Assembly (NCBI GenBank): GCA_035604595.1
Contig: DATNIE010000023.1
Coordinates: forward strand, 1 to 60,829
DNA: 60,829 nucleotides
DNA from: CAIKZZ01 sp035604595
GTDB lineage: Bacteria > Pseudomonadota > Gammaproteobacteria > Steroidobacterales > Steroidobacteraceae
Direction: 5' to 3'
The notes under the pieces were generated by a model. That model was not told where the DNA came from. It searched no databases and worked only from the letters and a program-made list of their open reading frames with translations. This document shows, piece by piece, positions 52,694 through 60,829 of this stretch (its first letter is position 1; each line of letters starts with the position of its first letter). Made by a program: the position numbers and the translations under genes.

Positions 52694-53356
52694 ATGCGTA
52701 TCGTGCTCCTGGGCGCGCCCGGGTCCGGGAAAGGCACCCAGGCCCAGCGCCTGATCGATGCCCATCGCGTGCCGCAGGTCTCGACCGGGGACCTACTGCG
52801 GACGGCGGTCGCGGCCGAGAGCGCCCTCGGCCTGCGAGCGAAGGCGACGATGGAGGCCGGGAAGCTCGTGGACGATGCGACCATGCTCGGCATCATCCGC
52901 GAGCGGCTCGGTGCCCCGGATGCCGCGCGTGGTTTCATCCTGGACGGGTTTCCACGCACGATCCCCCAGGCGGACGGCCTCGATGCGCTGCTCGCCGATC
53001 TCGGCCGGCCGCTCGAGGCAGTCGTGCTGATGGAGGTCGACAGCGGGCAGCTGTTCCGGCGCCTGACGGGCCGGCGCACCTGCCGCAGCTGCGGCCGGGT
53101 ATTCAACGTCTATACTGCGCCGCCCTCGACACCGCCGCCCTGCGGCGGGCAGTGCGTGACGCCGGACCTGTTCCAGCGTCGCGACGATGGCGAGGCGACG
53201 ATTGCCAAGCGCCTCGAGGTCTACGCCGCCCAGACGCGGCCGCTGGTCGAGTACTACCGGGCGCGCGGCCTGCTGCGCAGCGTCGACGCCGAGGGCGATA
53301 TCGACCAGGTCACTGCCCGCCTCGAGGCCGCGCTCAAGAACGCAGGCGCCGCCTAG
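52694..53356 (+). CDS. adk: Adenylate kinase, zinc-LID type
   Basis: Interconverts ATP + AMP and 2 ADP; 220 residues. P-loop GAPGSGKGTQ (7-16), STGDLLR, GFILDGFPRT and RRDDGEATIAKRL. The LID carries four cysteines, Cys130-x2-Cys133-x16-Cys150-x3-Cys154, a zinc site frequent in Gram-positive enzymes and missing from E. coli and Xanthomonas Adk as I know them. ATG at 52694; no strong ribosome-binding site. Divergent from pfp across 187 bases. Confidence 0.95.
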   Translation: MRIVLLGAPGSGKGTQAQRLIDAHRVPQVSTGDLLRTAVAAESALGLRAKATMEAGKLVDDATMLGIIRERLGAPDAARGFILDGFPRTIPQADGLDALLADLGRPLEAVVLMEVDSGQLFRRLTGRRTCRSCGRVFNVYTAPPSTPPPCGGQCVTPDLFQRRDDGEATIAKRLEVYAAQTRPLVEYYRARGLLRSVDAEGDIDQVTARLEAALKNAGAA

Positions 53357-54459
53357 CCGCGGGCGACTTCCTCGCCGACCGGTCCCGACAGCACGCCGGC
53401 GCGCCAGCCGCGCAGCACCGCGACCGGCGGCTCGCCGCGCGCGATCCGCCGCAAGTCCCGCTGCGTCGCGAGCACCTCCGGTGCCACGCCCAGCTCGAGC
53501 GCGATCGCGCGTATCCGCTCGGCCAGACGCCGTGTCCGCGCCTGTTCCTCGCGGTTTGGACGCACATCGGCGCGCTGCTCGAGGCCCTCCAACGGCAAGC
53601 TCGCGGCGCGCGCAAGCTCCGCGACGATATCGGGCCCGAGCTTGTCGGCAGCGCCCGGCGGCATCACGCCGAGCGCCTTCAGCGCCGCGACGTCCGTGGG
53701 TGCAGCGCGACCGATCGCGCGCAGCGCCGCATCGGCGAGCACCCAGCCACGCGGCAGGTTGCGACGCACCGCGCGCAGCTCGCGCCAGGCGGCGAGCGTG
53801 CGCAGCCGCTGCTGCTCAGGCGGGGGTAGCGACTCGATGCCTTTGAGGCGCTGCCAGGCATCGCCGGGATCCGCCCGGTACAGGCCGGGATCGGCGAGCG
53901 CGGCGCAGTCCTCCGTGAGCCAGCCGAGACGGCCCCGCGCCGCGAGGCGTTCCTCGAGGCGGTCGGCGAGCGGCAGCAGCCAGCGGACGTCGTCGGCGGC
54001 GTACTCGAGCTGCGCGCACGACAGCGGCCGGCGCGTCCAGTCTGTGCGCGCCTGGCTCTTCTCGAGCGTATGACCGAGCTCGCGGGCAATCAGGTCGCCA
54101 TAGCCGATCTGCGCCGGCATGCCGAGCAGCGCCGCGGCGATCTGGGTATCGACGAGCGGTGCGAGTGGCACGCCGGTCAGCGGCAGCAGCACCTCGATGT
54201 CCTGCCGCGCCGCGTGCAGCACCTTGGTCACCGCCGCATCGCGCAGCAGCGACACGAGAGGCGCGAGGTCCAGGCCCGTCAACGGATCGATGAGCTCGAT
54301 GCCGGTGGGATCGCTCAGCTGGATCAGCGCGAGCTCGGCCAGGTAGGTCCGCTCGCGCAGGAACTCCGTGTCGAGCGCGAGCCGCGGCGCGCGCGCCAAG
54401 CGCGCGGCAGCAACCGCCAGGGCCGGGCCCTCGGTGATGACGATCGGGACGGAGGTCAC
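53353..54459 (-). CDS. rnd: Ribonuclease D
   Basis: 3'-5' exoribonuclease for tRNA 3' maturation; 368 residues. DEDD-type nuclease: ALDTEFLRERTY (first Asp and Glu), VLHAARQDIEVLL (second Asp), and YAADDVRWLL (Tyr and last Asp). HRDC domains follow (about 205-290 and C-terminal). GTG at 54459 puts the nuclease domain at the start; the longer open frame upstream is not family-like. Convergent with adk. Confidence 0.95.
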   Translation of the reverse strand: MTSVPIVITEGPALAVAAARLARAPRLALDTEFLRERTYLAELALIQLSDPTGIELIDPLTGLDLAPLVSLLRDAAVTKVLHAARQDIEVLLPLTGVPLAPLVDTQIAAALLGMPAQIGYGDLIARELGHTLEKSQARTDWTRRPLSCAQLEYAADDVRWLLPLADRLEERLAARGRLGWLTEDCAALADPGLYRADPGDAWQRLKGIESLPPPEQQRLRTLAAWRELRAVRRNLPRGWVLADAALRAIGRAAPTDVAALKALGVMPPGAADKLGPDIVAELARAASLPLEGLEQRADVRPNREEQARTRRLAERIRAIALELGVAPEVLATQRDLRRIARGEPPVAVLRGWRAGVLSGPVGEEVARG

Positions 54460-54536
54460 GGGAGATTGGCAGCGGCGGGTTACAATCGACGGCGCATTAT
54501 GCGGGTCGCGCCGCGCGATCCCAAGTCGGCAGGTCG

Positions 54537-55055
54537 ATGCAGGAACTGTTTCGCGTGTTCTGGGATATCGCGCTGTTTCGCCGCGGGCCGCGGGACGTGC
54601 CGGCGTCGTGGCTGCTGCTGGCCATCGTCGCCGCGGTCTACGCGGCGACGAGTTCACTGCAGTCGGTACTGCTGTTCGGGCCGCGGCTGGCAGTCGAGCG
54701 CGGGCTCGCGGACCTGGCGCTGACCGCGGCGCTGTTCTGGACGGCCCTCGCGCTGCGCCGACGGGGTCACCGCTTCCTGCAGACCCTGACCGCGATGCTC
54801 GGCACGGGCACCCTGCTGTCGGTGCCGATGATCACCATGCTCATCGTGCGGCGCGAGCTCACGGATGCGGGCGCGGTCGCGCTGCTGTTGTCGGTCGCCT
54901 CGGTACCGCTGCTCGTCTGGTATCTGTTCGTGGTCGGACACATCGTCCGGCACGCGCTCGAGGTGCCGCTGTTCACCGGCATGGCCGTCGCGATGACCTA
55001 CATCGTACTCGGCTACCTGCTGATCGAGCAGCTACCCGCGGCAGCCGCTGCCTGA
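54537..55055 (+). CDS. Multi-spanning inner-membrane protein, function unknown
   Basis: A 172-residue hydrophobic protein with about five membrane helices (about 22-45, 54-72, 83-103, 112-135, 142-163) and an amphipathic N-terminus (MQELFRVFWDIALFRRGPRDVP). I do not recognise catalytic residues; the N-terminus resembles small Yip1-like proteins found upstream of mpl in related bacteria. Its stop overlaps the mpl ATG (TGATG), so it is coupled to mpl. ATG start. Confidence 0.7.
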   Translation: MQELFRVFWDIALFRRGPRDVPASWLLLAIVAAVYAATSSLQSVLLFGPRLAVERGLADLALTAALFWTALALRRRGHRFLQTLTAMLGTGTLLSVPMITMLIVRRELTDAGAVALLLSVASVPLLVWYLFVVGHIVRHALEVPLFTGMAVAMTYIVLGYLLIEQLPAAAAA

Positions 55056-56419
55056 TGCGCGTCCACATCCTCGGCATCTGCGGCACGTTCATGGGTGGCA
55101 TTGCGGCCCTCGCGCGCGAGGCCGGCCACGAGGTCACGGGCTCGGACCGGAACGTCTATCCGCCGATGAGCACGCAGCTCGAGACGCTCGGAATCCGGCT
55201 CACCGAGGGCTGGGACCCCGGACAGCTCGACCCGGCGCCTGACGTGGTCATCGTCGGCAACGCCCTTTCGCGAGGCAATCCGGCGATCGAGGCGCTGCTC
55301 GACCGCGGCCTTCGCTACACCTCGGGCCCGGCGTGGCTCGCCGAGCAGGTGCTCGCCGATCGCTGGGTGATCGCGGTCGCGGGGACCCACGGCAAGACCA
55401 CGACCGCGAGCGCTCTCGCCTGGATCCTCGAGTGCGCGGGCCTCGCGCCCGGATTCCTGATCGGCGGCGTGCCGGAGAACTTCGGCACCTCGGCGCGGCT
55501 AGGCCGCGCGCCATTCTTCGTCGTCGAGGCGGACGAGTACGACACGGCGTTCTTCGACAAGCGCGCCAAGTTCGTCCATTACCGGCCGCGCACCGCGATC
55601 CTCAACAACCTCGAGTTCGATCACGCCGACATCTACCCGGACGTCGGCAGCATCCGCCGCATGTTCCATCAGCTGGTGCGGACCGTGCCTGGGCACGGCC
55701 GGCTGATCGTCAATGGCGCGGATCCGGAGCTCAGGACCGCGCTCGAACTCGGCGTCTGGACGCCGGTCGAGCGCTTTGCACTCTCAGGCGATGCGGACTT
55801 CACCGTCCACGCACTGGCCCCCGACTGGTCGGAGTTCGACGTGCGCAAGGGAGGCGCGCACGTCGGCCGCGCCCGCTGGGGCCTCATCGGCGCGCACAAC
55901 GCCCTGAACGCACTCGCCGCGGTACTCGGCGCGCGGCACGCGGGCGTTGAGCCCGCGGCCGCGCTCGCGGCCTTGGCGACCTTCAGGAACGCGCGCCGGC
56001 GCATGGAACTGCGCGGCACCGTCCGCGGCGTAACGGTCTACGATGATTTCGCGCACCACCCGACCGCAATCGCGGCAACCGTCGGGAGCCTGCGCCAGAA
56101 GGTCGGCACGGCACGGATCCTCGCGGTGCTCGAACCACGCTCGGCCACGATGCGCCTCGGCGTACACCGCGAGACGCTCGCCGGCTCGCTCGCGGTAGCC
56201 GATCGCGTGTTCCTGTTCGAGCCGGCGGACCTCGGCTGGGACCTGCGCGCCGCGGCGCGGCCGCTCGGCGAGCGCGGTCGCGTGCTCAGCGACGTCGACG
56301 CACTTGCCGCTGCGATCGCCGCCGAGGCGCACAGCGGCGACTCGGTGCTGGTCATGAGCAACGGCGGCTTCGGTGGTCTCTACGGCAAGTTGCTGGCGGC
56401 GCTCGGAGGCAACGCGTGA
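55055..56419 (+). CDS. mpl: UDP-MurNAc:L-alanyl-gamma-D-glutamyl-meso-diaminopimelate ligase
   Basis: Recycles murein tripeptide onto UDP-MurNAc in the cytoplasm; 454 residues. Mur-ligase order: N-domain MRVHILGICGTFMGGIAALAREAGHEVTGSDRNVYPPMS, ATP loop AGTHGKTTTASALAW, EADEYDTAFFDKRAKFVHY and NNLEFDHADIY typical of Mpl, and C-domain YDDFAHHPTAI. It lies between the membrane protein and the LON-domain gene with overlaps at both ends. Confidence 0.96.
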   Translation: MRVHILGICGTFMGGIAALAREAGHEVTGSDRNVYPPMSTQLETLGIRLTEGWDPGQLDPAPDVVIVGNALSRGNPAIEALLDRGLRYTSGPAWLAEQVLADRWVIAVAGTHGKTTTASALAWILECAGLAPGFLIGGVPENFGTSARLGRAPFFVVEADEYDTAFFDKRAKFVHYRPRTAILNNLEFDHADIYPDVGSIRRMFHQLVRTVPGHGRLIVNGADPELRTALELGVWTPVERFALSGDADFTVHALAPDWSEFDVRKGGAHVGRARWGLIGAHNALNALAAVLGARHAGVEPAAALAALATFRNARRRMELRGTVRGVTVYDDFAHHPTAIAATVGSLRQKVGTARILAVLEPRSATMRLGVHRETLAGSLAVADRVFLFEPADLGWDLRAAARPLGERGRVLSDVDALAAAIAAEAHSGDSVLVMSNGGFGGLYGKLLAALGGNA

Positions 56420-57015
56420 GCGCGCGCACGCTGCCGCTGTTTCCGCTCGGTACGGTACTGTTCCCCGGCGGGCCGCTGTCGCTGCGGATCTTCGAGCCAC
56501 GCTACGTCGACATGGTGGGCCGCTGCCTGCGCGCGCAGACCGGCTTCGCCGTGGTACTCGTCATCACGGGCGGTGAGACCGGGAGCGGCGCGCTCGCGAC
56601 CGCAGCGGTCGGAACCGAGGCGCGGATCGTCGACTTCAACCGGCTCGACGACGGGCTGCTTGGCCTCACGTGCCTCGGCCAGCAGCGGCTGCGGATCCTG
56701 CGCGCCTGGCGTCAGGAGGACGGGCTCAACCTGGGCGATGTCGAGGACCTGCCCGCGGACGTCTCCGCCGCGGTGCCGGTCGACTGCGCGCACCTGCCGG
56801 AAGCGCTGCGGCGGCTGTACCCGGATCTCGATGCGACCTATGCGTGGGTCACGCCGCGCTGGGACGACGCCGGCTGGGTCGGCAACCGGCTCGCCGAGCT
56901 CGCCCCGCTCGAGGCCGGCGTCAAGCAGGGGCTGCTCGAACTCGAGGACCCGCTCGAGCGGCTGCGCTTCCTCGCGCCGCTGATTCGCATCGGCGCCGAC
57001 CAGACCGACGCCTGA
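56416..57015 (+). CDS. LON substrate-binding domain protein
   Basis: A 199-residue stand-alone LON N-terminal domain (LPLFPLGTVLFPGGPLSLRIFEPRYVDMVGRCL, then GTEARIVDFNRLDDGLLGLTCLGQQRLRIL). It lacks the ATPase and protease parts of Lon. Such proteins are common in Proteobacteria with no proven role. GTG start overlapping the mpl stop (GTGA). Confidence 0.88.
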   Translation: MSARTLPLFPLGTVLFPGGPLSLRIFEPRYVDMVGRCLRAQTGFAVVLVITGGETGSGALATAAVGTEARIVDFNRLDDGLLGLTCLGQQRLRILRAWRQEDGLNLGDVEDLPADVSAAVPVDCAHLPEALRRLYPDLDATYAWVTPRWDDAGWVGNRLAELAPLEAGVKQGLLELEDPLERLRFLAPLIRIGADQTDA

Positions 57016-57021
57016 GCCGCC

Positions 57022-57912
57022 TCAGTCGCTGCGCCGCCAGCCGCGGAAGCGGTCGCGGAGGATGACAGCGATCGCAAGAATCCCGAGCGTCCAGCCGAGC
57101 ACCAGCCAGCCCGTGTAACCGGTCGCCGGGCTGATCAGCCACTCGAGCGGCGCCGACGGATTCTCGCGCGTCGCGCCGATCGTGGCGCGCATCACGCAGA
57201 CCCATCCGGCGTGCAGCCCGACGCCGACCGCGATGCTGCCGGTCCACACGGCGCACGCTCCGAGCAGCAGGCCGACCGCAACCAGCGCCAGCCACGCGTC
57301 GATGATGCCGGCGGGCGAGGCAAAGCTCGCGACAGCGGCCGCCAGCAGCTCCAAGCCGCTGCGCCAGGTGACGGACGCGTGGGCAATGCGCGCGCCGGCG
57401 AGGAAATGCACCGAGGCGTAGACCAGCGACACGAGCGCAACTGCAACGAGCGGGCGCCTGAGTTCGCGGCTCACCGCGCCCTGCATCAGGCCGCGGAAGA
57501 AGGTCTCTTCCACGAACCCGACCACGAGTCCCGACAGTGCGCCGGCACCGAGCGCGGCGAACAGCACGTGCGCGCTAAGATCGGGCCGCGGCACGCGCAC
57601 CCCGAGCGCCAGCATCGAGATCGTCACCGGCAGCATCGTGGCGAGTCCCGCCACCAGCCCGAAGCCGAACTGCCGCAGCCACCGCGGCCGCGGGGCCCCG
57701 TAGCCGAAGTCGCGTCGCGTCGTCAGCCGCAGCCGGCGAACGACGAACACGATCGCCAGCAGCAACAGCAGCTGCCACAGGCGCGTCGCGATCTTGTCGA
57801 ACCACCACGCCGGCATCAGCGGGTGAACGAGCAGGTAGAGTGGATAGGCGAGCAGCGCGGCCACGAGAAGCGTGCCGGCGATCGTCGCGACGAACCACAG
57901 GAAGGCGCGCAT
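57022..57912 (-). CDS. CPBP-family intramembrane metalloprotease
   Basis: Integral membrane protein, 296 residues and about eight helices, of the CAAX protease / bacteriocin-processing (Abi) family. Motif 1 is VEETFFRGLMQ (Glu-Glu-x3-Arg, about 135), motif 2 SLVYASVHFL and motif 3 GVGLHAGW, giving the expected Glu and His residues. ATG at 57912. Convergent with the LON-domain gene. Substrate unknown. Confidence 0.88.
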   Translation of the reverse strand: MRAFLWFVATIAGTLLVAALLAYPLYLLVHPLMPAWWFDKIATRLWQLLLLLAIVFVVRRLRLTTRRDFGYGAPRPRWLRQFGFGLVAGLATMLPVTISMLALGVRVPRPDLSAHVLFAALGAGALSGLVVGFVEETFFRGLMQGAVSRELRRPLVAVALVSLVYASVHFLAGARIAHASVTWRSGLELLAAAVASFASPAGIIDAWLALVAVGLLLGACAVWTGSIAVGVGLHAGWVCVMRATIGATRENPSAPLEWLISPATGYTGWLVLGWTLGILAIAVILRDRFRGWRRSD

Positions 57913-58331
57913 CGCCGCACGGTACGCGAGCGCGCTGGCCTCGACAACCGGGACGCCGAGCGGCTACGAACCCGTGAGCATCGGGGCGACATCACACACG
58001 CTGTACGGCCTGTGACGAAAACGCGCCTCGACGGACGCTTTCGAACCCGGAATTGCCTGTTGCGAACGGCAGCTATCGGGAAGCCCAAAACGGTCTGCCA
58101 CGGCTGCGCCGGCCGAGGACCGTCCCACTTTGCCGGCGCTATCTGAGCCTGCACAGCCTCGGGGAAGCCGTTCGGGAACGGCATGCCCGACGCCCGGTAC
58201 TTGCCGCTCAGCATGAAAAAGTCCATCAGCCAACTCCGGGCCACGCCGCTGGCCGGCTCGCCGCATCCTGCTAGGATGGAACGAAAGACGAGCCTCCACC
58301 GTCTGCCATCAATAAGGTTGTCTCGAACACC
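57913..58331. other. Long spacer before the accessory tail
   Basis: A 419-base divergent region. On the minus strand an open frame starts MDFFMLSGKYRASG at about 58225, with GGAG before it, but it runs into the CPBP gene's opposite frame and matches no family I know, so I do not call it. No clear promoter. Confidence 0.4.
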
Positions 58332-59465
58332 ATGAACAAGCCGCGCGTCGTCGTCTTGGGGGCGGGATTTGGTGGCCTCGAACTCAGCACACTGTTGTCC
58401 GAGGCATTCGGCGATGGCATCGACGTGACCCTGATCGACAAGAGCGACACGTTCATCTTCGGCTTTTCGAAGCTTGACGTGATCTTCGGTCGCACAACCT
58501 TGGAAGCCGTGCGCCTGCCGTACCGCAGCTTCATCAAGCCCGGCGTGCGCGTGCTGCGGGAAACGGTAGAGACCATCGATCCCAGGACCCGACGTCTGAC
58601 AACCAATACCGGCAGCTACGACTGCGACTACTTGGTGATCGCTCTGGGTGCCGATTACGACATCGCGGCCACCCCAGGACTGGAAGGTGCCAACGAGTTC
58701 TACTCGGCAACAGGGGCGAATCGTCTCCGCGAGATTCTTCCAACCTTCTCCAAAGGCCGTGCCCTCATCGGCGTGTGCGGGGCGCCGTACAAGTGCCCAC
58801 CGGCACCCAGCGAATGCGCACTCATGCTGCACGACTTTCTGGCAAGCAGGGGAGATCGCGGTCAATGCGACATCACGATGGTCCTGCCCTTGTCGAGCCC
58901 GGTGCCTCCCTCACCCGAGACCTCCAAGGCTTTGATCGCCGCATTTGCCGAACGCGGCATTAGGTTCATGCCCAACCGCCGCGTGACCTCGGTGGACCCA
59001 GTCCGCCGCGTCGCGTCACTCGACGACGGCAGCACATTGCTATACGACCTGTTCCTCGGCGTGCCGAAGCACCACGCGCCCGGGGTCGTCGAGGCCAGCG
59101 GAATGGCGGAGGGCGGCTGGGTGCCCGTGAACCCGAGAACGCTGGAAACCAAATTCCCGAACGTCTACGCGATAGGCGATATCGCCAACACGGGAACGCC
59201 GAAGGCGGGCGTCTTCGCCGAAGGCGCGGCCAAGGCGGTGGCTACGTCCCTCGCCTCGCGCATCCGCGGTGCGGGCGAAGGCGGTCTCTATGCCGGTGCG
59301 GGGTCCTGCTACATCGAGTTTGGCGGAGGGAGGATTGGGCGCGTGGACGTCGATTTCTTCTCGGGGCCCAAACCCACCGGCACTTACTACGAGCCGGATG
59401 TTGCGTTGAGGGCTGATAAGGACCGGTTCGGGGCCAGTCGGCGGGCGCGGTGGTTTAGGCTCTGA
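58332..59465 (+). CDS. FAD-dependent pyridine nucleotide-disulfide oxidoreductase, SQR-like
   Basis: Flavoprotein of 377 residues. N-terminal FAD motif VVVLGAGFGGLELSTLL, TLIDKSDTFIFGFSKLDVIFG, a second ALGADYD strand, Cys pair in GVCGAPYKCPPAPSECALMLHDFL and the FAD-binding VYAIGDIANTGTPKAGVFAEGAAKAVA. This is closest to sulfide:quinone reductase / flavocytochrome c sulfide dehydrogenase-like proteins. Whether it oxidises sulfide cannot be settled: the redox Cys arrangement would need alignment. No partner genes nearby. ATG start. Confidence 0.82.
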   Translation: MNKPRVVVLGAGFGGLELSTLLSEAFGDGIDVTLIDKSDTFIFGFSKLDVIFGRTTLEAVRLPYRSFIKPGVRVLRETVETIDPRTRRLTTNTGSYDCDYLVIALGADYDIAATPGLEGANEFYSATGANRLREILPTFSKGRALIGVCGAPYKCPPAPSECALMLHDFLASRGDRGQCDITMVLPLSSPVPPSPETSKALIAAFAERGIRFMPNRRVTSVDPVRRVASLDDGSTLLYDLFLGVPKHHAPGVVEASGMAEGGWVPVNPRTLETKFPNVYAIGDIANTGTPKAGVFAEGAAKAVATSLASRIRGAGEGGLYAGAGSCYIEFGGGRIGRVDVDFFSGPKPTGTYYEPDVALRADKDRFGASRRARWFRL

Positions 59466-59648
59466 CGCCACCGGGCGTCAGTTCGATCGACACATTTCGA
59501 GCAGGCATTCTGCTCCCCGGACATCCACAGTTGGCCGGTCGCGACCTGTCGGGTACCGAATACGGGCGAATCGATCGTTACGACAACTGTCGACCGCCAT
59601 TTCGGCCACTCGCGACTGGCCGTTTCCTGGCGTTGGAGTCAGCGGGCC
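59466..59648. other. Convergent spacer, no gene or terminator seen
   Basis: About 180 bases between the SQR-like gene and the VOC gene, clearly less GC-rich than the core of the window. No hairpin with a T-tract was found. Confidence 0.4.
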
Positions 59649-60011
59649 TCAGCCTTTTCGAGTGGCAATCTGCCAATCGTTGCCACACGGGTCCTTCACC
59701 ATCGCGCGCCGATCTCCATAGGGGACGTCTCTCGGCTCCTCAATCGATACGGCGCCGGCTTCCAGCGCACGCCGGTATGTCGCGTCAGTATCTTCGACGT
59801 AGACGTAAAGAAACGCAGGCATGGGGTCGCGGGGGCCGAGCCCGCTCACCATGACGATCGAATCGCCAATTCTGATTTGGGACGGCGCCCCCACCGCAAG
59901 GTCTCCGCCCGTTGCGAATGTATGCTTTAGGAAACGGACAAGCTTCGCGGGGTCGTGAACCACCAGTCGAGGTGTCACGCTATGCCAACCGTCTGGAACC
60001 CATTTGGCCAA
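59649..60011 (-). CDS. VOC-superfamily (glyoxalase/PhnB-like) protein
   Basis: A 120-residue vicinal-oxygen-chelate protein. WVPDGWHSVTPRLVVHDPAKLVRFLKHTF opens the fold as in PhnB-like proteins; the second half has AFLYVYVEDTDATYRRALEAGAVSIEEPRDVPYGDRRAMVKDPCGNDWQIA. A TTG at 60011 with GGAG five bases upstream is preferred: the frame is open for 68 more codons but that part is not family-like. Substrate unknown; members include lyases, dioxygenases and antibiotic-binding proteins. Confidence 0.8.
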   Translation of the reverse strand: MAKWVPDGWHSVTPRLVVHDPAKLVRFLKHTFATGGDLAVGAPSQIRIGDSIVMVSGLGPRDPMPAFLYVYVEDTDATYRRALEAGAVSIEEPRDVPYGDRRAMVKDPCGNDWQIATRKG

Positions 60012-60320
60012 GATCGCTCCGTAACGAACACCCGGCGCCGCAGGCCATCCCTGCGTCCGACTAAATTCGGGATCGTGGCGCTCCGCGCGCCTCAGTCCGT
60101 CCGACGCAAATGCCCTACGGACGTCAGCTCTTGGGCTGGCATCGTAGCGCACGTTCGTCCGCGTCTGGCCGGGGTGCAGCCTTTCGGGAGCGTGTGATCC
60201 CCGCTTCAAGGCCAACGTCCGGTGCTGAACCCCGCTGGAGACTTTGGCGACGGTCCGCTTGCGGACAGGCCGATGGCTGCCACAACTCAGCGCGTCCCGA
60301 AGTGTTTGCCGGAAATATCT
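60012..60320. other. Non-coding or decayed spacer
   Basis: About 310 bases between the VOC gene and the TPR gene fragment. Several short frames are open but none has family similarity or a ribosome-binding site. Composition is lower in GC than the left part of the window. Confidence 0.4.
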
Positions 60321-60829
60321 CTACTGCGTTGGAAACTTCAACTCCCGCTCAATCGCTTGGAAGCGCGGCTCATTGCGCAGCGGGTCGACAAATGGGTCCA
60401 CTCTTAGCATCGCCAGACCTGGGTCACGTACCTGCAGCGCTTTTTCGAGCCATTCGAGTGCTTTCGTGCGATTTCCCCATTGCGCATAGATCTCGGCGTC
60501 CTGATAGGCTGGGGCGTCGCCGAAGAATGCCGTCAATTTCGCGAGGACAGCTTCCGCATCGGCGTGCCGTCCCAGTTTGTCGTATGCCATCGCAAGGCAC
60601 CACAGACTTACCCAGGCGTCGGACCTGCTCTCGCACGATGAACGCGCGCTGTCAAACTCGGCGAGTGCGTAATACGTCAGGCCGCGCCAGCCGTAGGTGT
60701 CGGCAGTGTCAGACTCAAGCGACAGAGAATCGTTTTAAGCCGTCACCGACTCCGGGTAGTGATGGGCAAGAAATAATGTTTGGCCGAGCGTAAAGTGGCT
60801 GCGGGCCCCAAGCGGGTCCAACACGACCG
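60321..60829 (-). pseudogene. TPR-repeat protein, interrupted by an in-frame stop, 5' end beyond the window
   Basis: Read leftward from the right edge the frame gives LDPLGARSHFTLGQTLFLAHHYPESVTA, a TPR unit, then a TAA at 60737-60735. In the same frame TPR-like sequence resumes at once (SLESDTADTYGWRGLTYYALAEF), and continues through the ATG at 60590 to a normal-looking end WLEKALQVRDPGLAMLRVDPFVDPL...FQAIERELKFP. This end is typical of TPR proteins that carry an N-terminal regulatory or cyclase domain. The bases around the stop (GCTTAAAACGATTCTCTG) would read AFKRFLSLES-like with one base gained and one lost, so a pair of indels or a nonsense change is likely. A separate 89-residue product from 60590 is possible. 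Confidence 0.65.

Noticed and set aside
57816..58250. Minus-strand frame starting MDFFMLSGKYRASG upstream of the CPBP gene
   Set aside because: It has a plausible ribosome-binding site but its second half is an out-of-frame copy of the CPBP gene and no family was recognised.
60012..60215. N-terminal extension of the VOC protein to an ATG at 60215
   Set aside because: The 68 extra residues are Arg-rich and unlike the family; the TTG at 60011 has a good GGAG and gives a normal VOC length.

Overview
The window is very GC-rich chromosomal DNA from a gammaproteobacterium. Gene order points to the Xanthomonadales / Nevskiales / Steroidobacterales side of the class, as an inference from content only. 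Diagnostic neighbourhoods are rhlB|trxA-rho; aroQ-accB-accC-prmA-(zinc ribbon)-dusB-fis-purH-purD (the Pseudomonas-type order); pcm-rhodanese-tolC next to waaA; glnE beside LPS glycosyltransferases; and a PPi-dependent phosphofructokinase next to adk. I recognise 55 protein genes and one broken gene. I saw no rRNA, tRNA, insertion sequence, prophage, CRISPR array or defence island.

Layout. 1-4.2 kb: RNA helicase RhlB (cut by the left edge), thioredoxin, Rho factor and an AlkA-type DNA glycosylase. 4.2-7.0 kb: a Cpx-like envelope-stress module (Spy/CpxP-like periplasmic protein divergent from a response regulator and sensor kinase). 7.3-13.8 kb: single genes (exported amidase, GNAT acetyltransferase, exported methyltransferase, short-chain dehydrogenase), the NfeD/QmcA membrane pair and a PHA-granule family protein. 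13.8-23.4 kb: one leftward run of nine genes for dehydroquinase, acetyl-CoA carboxylase BC, ribosomal protein L11 methylation, tRNA dihydrouridine, Fis and the last purine steps. 23.6-26.5 kb: a periplasmic reductant relay (DsbD with a doubled N-terminal domain, coupled to a TlpA-like thioredoxin). 27-29 kb: groES-groEL under a CIRCE-like operator. 29-44.5 kb: envelope genes (three glycosyltransferases, FkbM methyltransferase, KdkA, LpxL, WaaA, TolC) interleaved with glnE, a PSMA-like peptidase, rhodanese and Pcm. 44.8-48.9 kb: a GGDEF-EAL protein, an exported RidA and a 3-oxoacid CoA-transferase. 49-53.4 kb: pyrophosphate-linked energy metabolism (H+-PPase, PPi-phosphofructokinase, zinc-LID adenylate kinase). 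53.4-57.9 kb: RNase D, a membrane protein, Mpl, a LON-domain protein and a CPBP protease. 57.9-60.8 kb: a looser, less GC-rich accessory tail with an SQR-like flavoprotein, a VOC protein and a TPR gene interrupted by a stop codon.

Most of the window is ordinary core genome, and I do not see a clearly new multi-gene system. The points most worth a second look are the doubled DsbD alpha domain, a strikingly C-rich/G-poor leader ahead of trxA-rho together with an N-terminally extended Rho, divergent LPS genes whose start codons overlap, a WaaF-type enzyme with Glu in place of the usual Asp, the PPi-energy cluster, and the interrupted TPR gene at the right edge.
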